A stretch of DNA of 64,000 nucleotides from Paucibacter sp. PLA-PC-4 (GTDB lineage: Bacteria; Pseudomonadota; Gammaproteobacteria; Burkholderiales; Burkholderiaceae_C). Shown one piece after another: positions 61,171 to 64,000 of this stretch. Every line of letters starts with the position of its first letter. Within the stretch, counting starts at the first letter, position 1. The notes below the pieces were generated by a model. That model searched no databases, had not been told where the DNA came from, and saw nothing but the letters and a program-made list of their open reading frames with translations. Position numbers and translations under genes: made by a program. Location of the stretch: assembly GCF_026241155.1 (NCBI RefSeq), contig NZ_JAPFGP010000004.1, positions 1 to 64,000 on the forward strand, given 5' to 3'.

Positions 61171-62418
61171 ATGAAGACCTATGACCAACCCGATGCCCGC
61201 GGGCATTTCGGCCCCTATGGTGGGCGCTTCGTCGCCGAGACCCTGGTTCATGCCCTCGACGAGCTGAGCGAGGCCTATGCCCACTACAGCAAAGATCCCG
61301 AGTTCGTCGCCGAGTACAAGAAGGAACTGACCCATTTCGTTGGTCGCCCTAGCCCGATCTATTACGCCGACCGTCTGAGCCGCGAACTTGGCGGCGCGCA
61401 GATCTACCTGAAACGCGAGGACTTAAACCACACTGGCGCGCACAAGGTCAACAACACCATCGGCCAGGCGCTGTTGGCCAAGCGGATGGGCAAAAAGCGC
61501 GTGATCGCCGAGACCGGTGCCGGCCAGCACGGTGTGGCCACTGCGACGATCTGCGCCCGCTACGGCATGGAGTGCGTTGTCTATATGGGCAGCGAGGACG
61601 TCAAACGCCAATCGCCCAATGTCTACCGGATGAATCTGCTGGGTGCGCGGGTCGTGCCGGTCGAGTCCGGCAGCAAGACCCTGAAGGACGCACTCAACGA
61701 AGCGATGCGTGATTGGGTTACCAATATCGAATCGACCTTCTACATCATCGGCACCGTGGCCGGCCCGCATCCCTATCCGATGATGGTGCGCGACTTCCAG
61801 CGCGTGATCGGCGATGAATGCCTGACCCAGATGCCTGAGATGATTGGCCACCAGCCTGATGCAGTGATCGCCTGCGTCGGCGGAGGCTCGAACGCCATCG
61901 GCATCTTCTACCCCTACATCCCCTATGAGGGCGTGCGCCTGATCGGTGTCGAGGCGGCCGGGGAGGGGGTGGACAGCGGCAAGCATGCGGCAACGCTGTC
62001 GGCAGGCAGTCCTGGCGTGCTGCATGGCAACCGCACCTATCTGCTGCAGGACGCGAACGGCCAAATCACCGAGACGCACTCGATTTCCGCCGGCCTGGAC
62101 TATCCGGGCGTCGGCCCCGAGCACGCCTATCTCAAGGACATTGGCCGGGCCGAGTATGTCGGCATCACCGACAAGGAGGCGCTGCAAGCCTTCCATCGCC
62201 TGTGCCGCACCGAGGGCATCATCCCGGCTCTGGAGTCCAGCCACGCACTGGCCTATGCGATGAAGCTGGCGCCGACCTTGTCGCCGGACAAGACCTTGCT
62301 GGTGAACCTGTCTGGCCGCGGCGACAAGGACATCGGCACCGTGGCCGACTTGTCGGGGGCGGAGTACTTTGACCGGCCCTCGATGGCCGGCCACAGCGTG
62401 AAGGGTGGTGTGCAATGA
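61171..62418 (+). CDS. trpB: Tryptophan synthase beta chain
   Basis: The 415-residue PLP enzyme joins indole and serine. The Schiff-base Lys is at about residue 92 in [21 protein letters not shown] and GGGSNAIG bind phosphate. ATG 61171 is the family start; a longer frame overlaps trpF. It ends in an ATGA overlap with trpA. Confidence 0.97.
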   Translation: MKTYDQPDARGHFGPYGGRFVAETLVHALDELSEAYAHYSKDPEFVAEYKKELTHFVGRPSPIYYADRLSRELGGAQIYLKREDLNHTGAHKVNNTIGQALLAKRMGKKRVIAETGAGQHGVATATICARYGMECVVYMGSEDVKRQSPNVYRMNLLGARVVPVESGSKTLKDALNEAMRDWVTNIESTFYIIGTVAGPHPYPMMVRDFQRVIGDECLTQMPEMIGHQPDAVIACVGGGSNAIGIFYPYIPYEGVRLIGVEAAGEGVDSGKHAATLSAGSPGVLHGNRTYLLQDANGQITETHSISAGLDYPGVGPEHAYLKDIGRAEYVGITDKEALQAFHRLCRTEGIIPALESSHALAYAMKLAPTLSPDKTLLVNLSGRGDKDIGTVADLSGAEYFDRPSMAGHSVKGGVQ

Positions 62419-63218
62419 GCCGCATCGCGACCGCCTTCACGGCTTTGCAGGCCCAGGGCCGCAAGGCGCTGATCCCTTTTGTCACTGCCGGTGATCCTTA
62501 TCCCGACGCGACCGTCGAGCTGATGCTGGCGATGGCCGAGGCCGGTGCCGATGTGATTGAGCTGGGTGTGCCGTTTTCCGATCCGATGGCCGATGGTCCG
62601 GTGATCCAGCGCGCCGGCGAGCGGGCGCTCAAGCACAGCATCGGCCTGCCTCAAGTGCTGGACTATGTGCGCGGCTTCCGCGCGCACAACAACACAACGC
62701 CCGTGGTGCTCATGGGCTATGCCAATCCGGTCGAGCGCTATGGCGTCGAGCCTTTCGTCAGCGATGCCAAGGCTGCGGGCGTGGACGGCGTGTTGATCGT
62801 CGACTACCCGCCCGAGGAGTGCGAAATCTTCGCGGCCGCGCTGCGCGCGCAAGACCTGGACCCGATATTTCTGCTGGCGCCGACCTCCACCGAGGAACGC
62901 ATGGCCCGCATCGGCCAGTTGGCCAGCGGCTATGTCTACTATGTCTCGCTGAAGGGCGTGACCGGGGCCGGCCATCTGAACACGGCGGCTGTGGCCGAGA
63001 TGATTCCGCGCATCCGCCGCCATGTGACGGTGCCGGTGGGGGTGGGCTTCGGCATCCGCGACGGGGTCACAGCGAGGGCCGTGGCCGACCATTCCGATGC
63101 GGTCGTGATTGGTTCGCGCCTGGTCGAATTGCTGGAGGTCCAGCCGCGCGATAATGTCGCCGCAACCGGCGCCCAGTTCATCCGGGATATCCGCCAGGCG
63201 CTCGACGCGCCCCACTGA
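62415..63218 (+). CDS. trpA: Tryptophan synthase alpha chain
   Basis: The 267-residue TIM barrel cleaves indole-3-glycerol phosphate. Catalytic Glu49 ([11 protein letters not shown]) and Asp60 are in place, as are [10 protein letters not shown] and the GFGIRDG phosphate site. It is coupled to trpB. accD follows after 21 bp. Confidence 0.97.
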   Translation: MSRIATAFTALQAQGRKALIPFVTAGDPYPDATVELMLAMAEAGADVIELGVPFSDPMADGPVIQRAGERALKHSIGLPQVLDYVRGFRAHNNTTPVVLMGYANPVERYGVEPFVSDAKAAGVDGVLIVDYPPEECEIFAAALRAQDLDPIFLLAPTSTEERMARIGQLASGYVYYVSLKGVTGAGHLNTAAVAEMIPRIRRHVTVPVGVGFGIRDGVTARAVADHSDAVVIGSRLVELLEVQPRDNVAATGAQFIRDIRQALDAPH

Positions 63219-63239
63219 CTGATAAAGGAGCCTGCAACC

Positions 63240-64000
63240 ATGAGTTGGCTTGAGAAACTTCTGCCGCCCAAGATGCAGCAGACCGACCCGAATGAGCGCC
63301 GCACGGTGCCCGAGGGGCTGTGGATCAAGTGCCCGTCCTGCGAGACGGTGCTCTACAAGACCGATCTGGAGCAGAATGTCAATGTCTGCCCCAAGTGCAG
63401 CCATCATCACCGCATCGGCGCGCGAGCACGCCTGAACGCCTTTCTCGACGGCGAAGGTCGCTATGAGGTGGGCCAAGAGGTGCTGCCAGTCGACGCGCTG
63501 AAGTTCAAGGACAGCAAGAAATATCCCGACCGTCTCAAGGAAGCACTGGAGAACACCGGCGAGACCGATGCGCTGATCGTGATGGGCGGTGCCGTGATGA
63601 GCGTGCCTGTTGTTGTGGCCTGCTTCGAGTTCGACTTCATGGGAGGCTCGATGGGCTCGGTGGTCGGCGAGCGTTTTGCGCGCGGCGTCGAGACGGCCAT
63701 CGAGCAGAAGACCCCCTTCATCTGCTTCACCGCCACCGGCGGCGCGCGGATGCAGGAGGGTTTGCTGAGCCTGATGCAAATGGCCAAAAGCAATGCGGCG
63801 CTGACCCGTCTGGCCAAGGCAAAATTGCCCTATATCAGCGTGCTGACCGATCCCACGATGGGGGGGGTGTCGGCCAGCTTCGCCTTCGTCGGCGATATCG
63901 TGATTGCCGAGCCCAAAGCCCTGATCGGCTTTGCGGGCCCGCGAGTGATCGAGAACACGGTGCGCGAAAAGCTGCCGCCGGGCTTCCAGCGCGCCGAGTT
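63240..64000 (+). CDS. accD: Acetyl-CoA carboxylase carboxyltransferase subunit beta (3' end outside window)
   Basis: The first 253 residues are present. The N-terminal Zn ribbon uses Cys31, Cys34, Cys50 and Cys53 (CPSC, CPKC); the crotonase-like region has [15 protein letters not shown] and [12 protein letters not shown]. It forms malonyl-CoA with AccA. ATG 63240 has an AAGGAG box. The trpA-accD linkage is usual in this order. Confidence 0.96.
   Translation, partial: MSWLEKLLPPKMQQTDPNERRTVPEGLWIKCPSCETVLYKTDLEQNVNVCPKCSHHHRIGARARLNAFLDGEGRYEVGQEVLPVDALKFKDSKKYPDRLKEALENTGETDALIVMGGAVMSVPVVVACFEFDFMGGSMGSVVGERFARGVETAIEQKTPFICFTATGGARMQEGLLSLMQMAKSNAALTRLAKAKLPYISVLTDPTMGGVSASFAFVGDIVIAEPKALIGFAGPRVIENTVREKLPPGFQRAE

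Overview
The window is GC-rich, densely packed DNA from a betaproteobacterium, most likely order Burkholderiales (Rubrivivax/Leptothrix/Roseateles-like). The main evidence is the block leuC-leuD-leuB-asd-fimV-truA-trpF-trpB-trpA-accD, which is characteristic of that order. Bug-type and TRAP-type solute receptors, a PEP-CTERM protein and the run mltG-tmk-holB-pilZ-tatD fit the same assignment. No rRNA, tRNA, insertion sequence, phage or CRISPR array was recognised. Many genes overlap by ATGA, TGATG or TAATG, so long translationally coupled operons are the rule.

Layout. (1) 1-3193, minus strand: the N-terminal 1064 codons of a giant protein built almost wholly from 8-residue units, about 131 of them, arranged in a 17-unit (136-residue) super-repeat. 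Its C-terminus lies beyond the left edge. Divergent from it (3649-6620) are a glycosyltransferase, a hexapeptide acyltransferase and a glycosyltransferase-methyltransferase fusion. I infer that this is a surface-protein and glycan-decoration locus; it is the best candidate in the window for something undescribed. (2) 6601-12760: a DUF4936-like protein, ygfZ, mltG, tmk, holB, pilZ, tatD, an exported ankyrin protein and a small conserved-looking protein. (3) 12766-18971: an EamA exporter, ogt, an Ada/AraC/AlkA fusion, a PEP-CTERM protein, and a LytS/LytT-type two-component system with a guanidinium-type SMR exporter. (4) 19164-25520: phosphomannomutase/phosphoglucomutase, waaA, an alpha/beta hydrolase, a cupin, aroC and an MFS transporter. 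(5) 25613-29997: an RND efflux adaptor and pump. (6) 30005-34579: a gluconate-type locus with a LacI/GntR repressor divergent from gntK and a TRAP transporter, and two identical palindromic operators. (7) 34661-36552: a Xre/RES toxin-antitoxin pair and a periplasmic binding protein. (8) 36558-44954: an FCD regulator divergent from a complete propionyl-CoA to succinyl-CoA operon (mutase, GNAT, MeaB, PccB, PccA, VOC epimerase candidate). (9) 44946-50119, minus strand: a signalling operon with a molybdopterin-domain protein, an RpfC-like hybrid kinase, an RpfG-like HD-GYP regulator, and receiver domains interrupted by frameshift(s). (10) 50400-64000: a Bug receptor, LysR, then leucine biosynthesis, asd, fimV, truA, trpFBA and the start of accD.

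How the genes work together. Regions 2, 4 and 10 are core metabolism and envelope or division functions (thymidylate, peptidoglycan, Kdo transfer, chorismate, leucine, tryptophan, malonyl-CoA, type IV pilus and polar factors). Regions 6 and 8 are carbon-catabolic modules, each with its own divergent regulator. The accessory or unusual parts are region 1, the toxin-antitoxin pair, the signalling operon with its damaged receiver gene, and the two-component/SMR operon.
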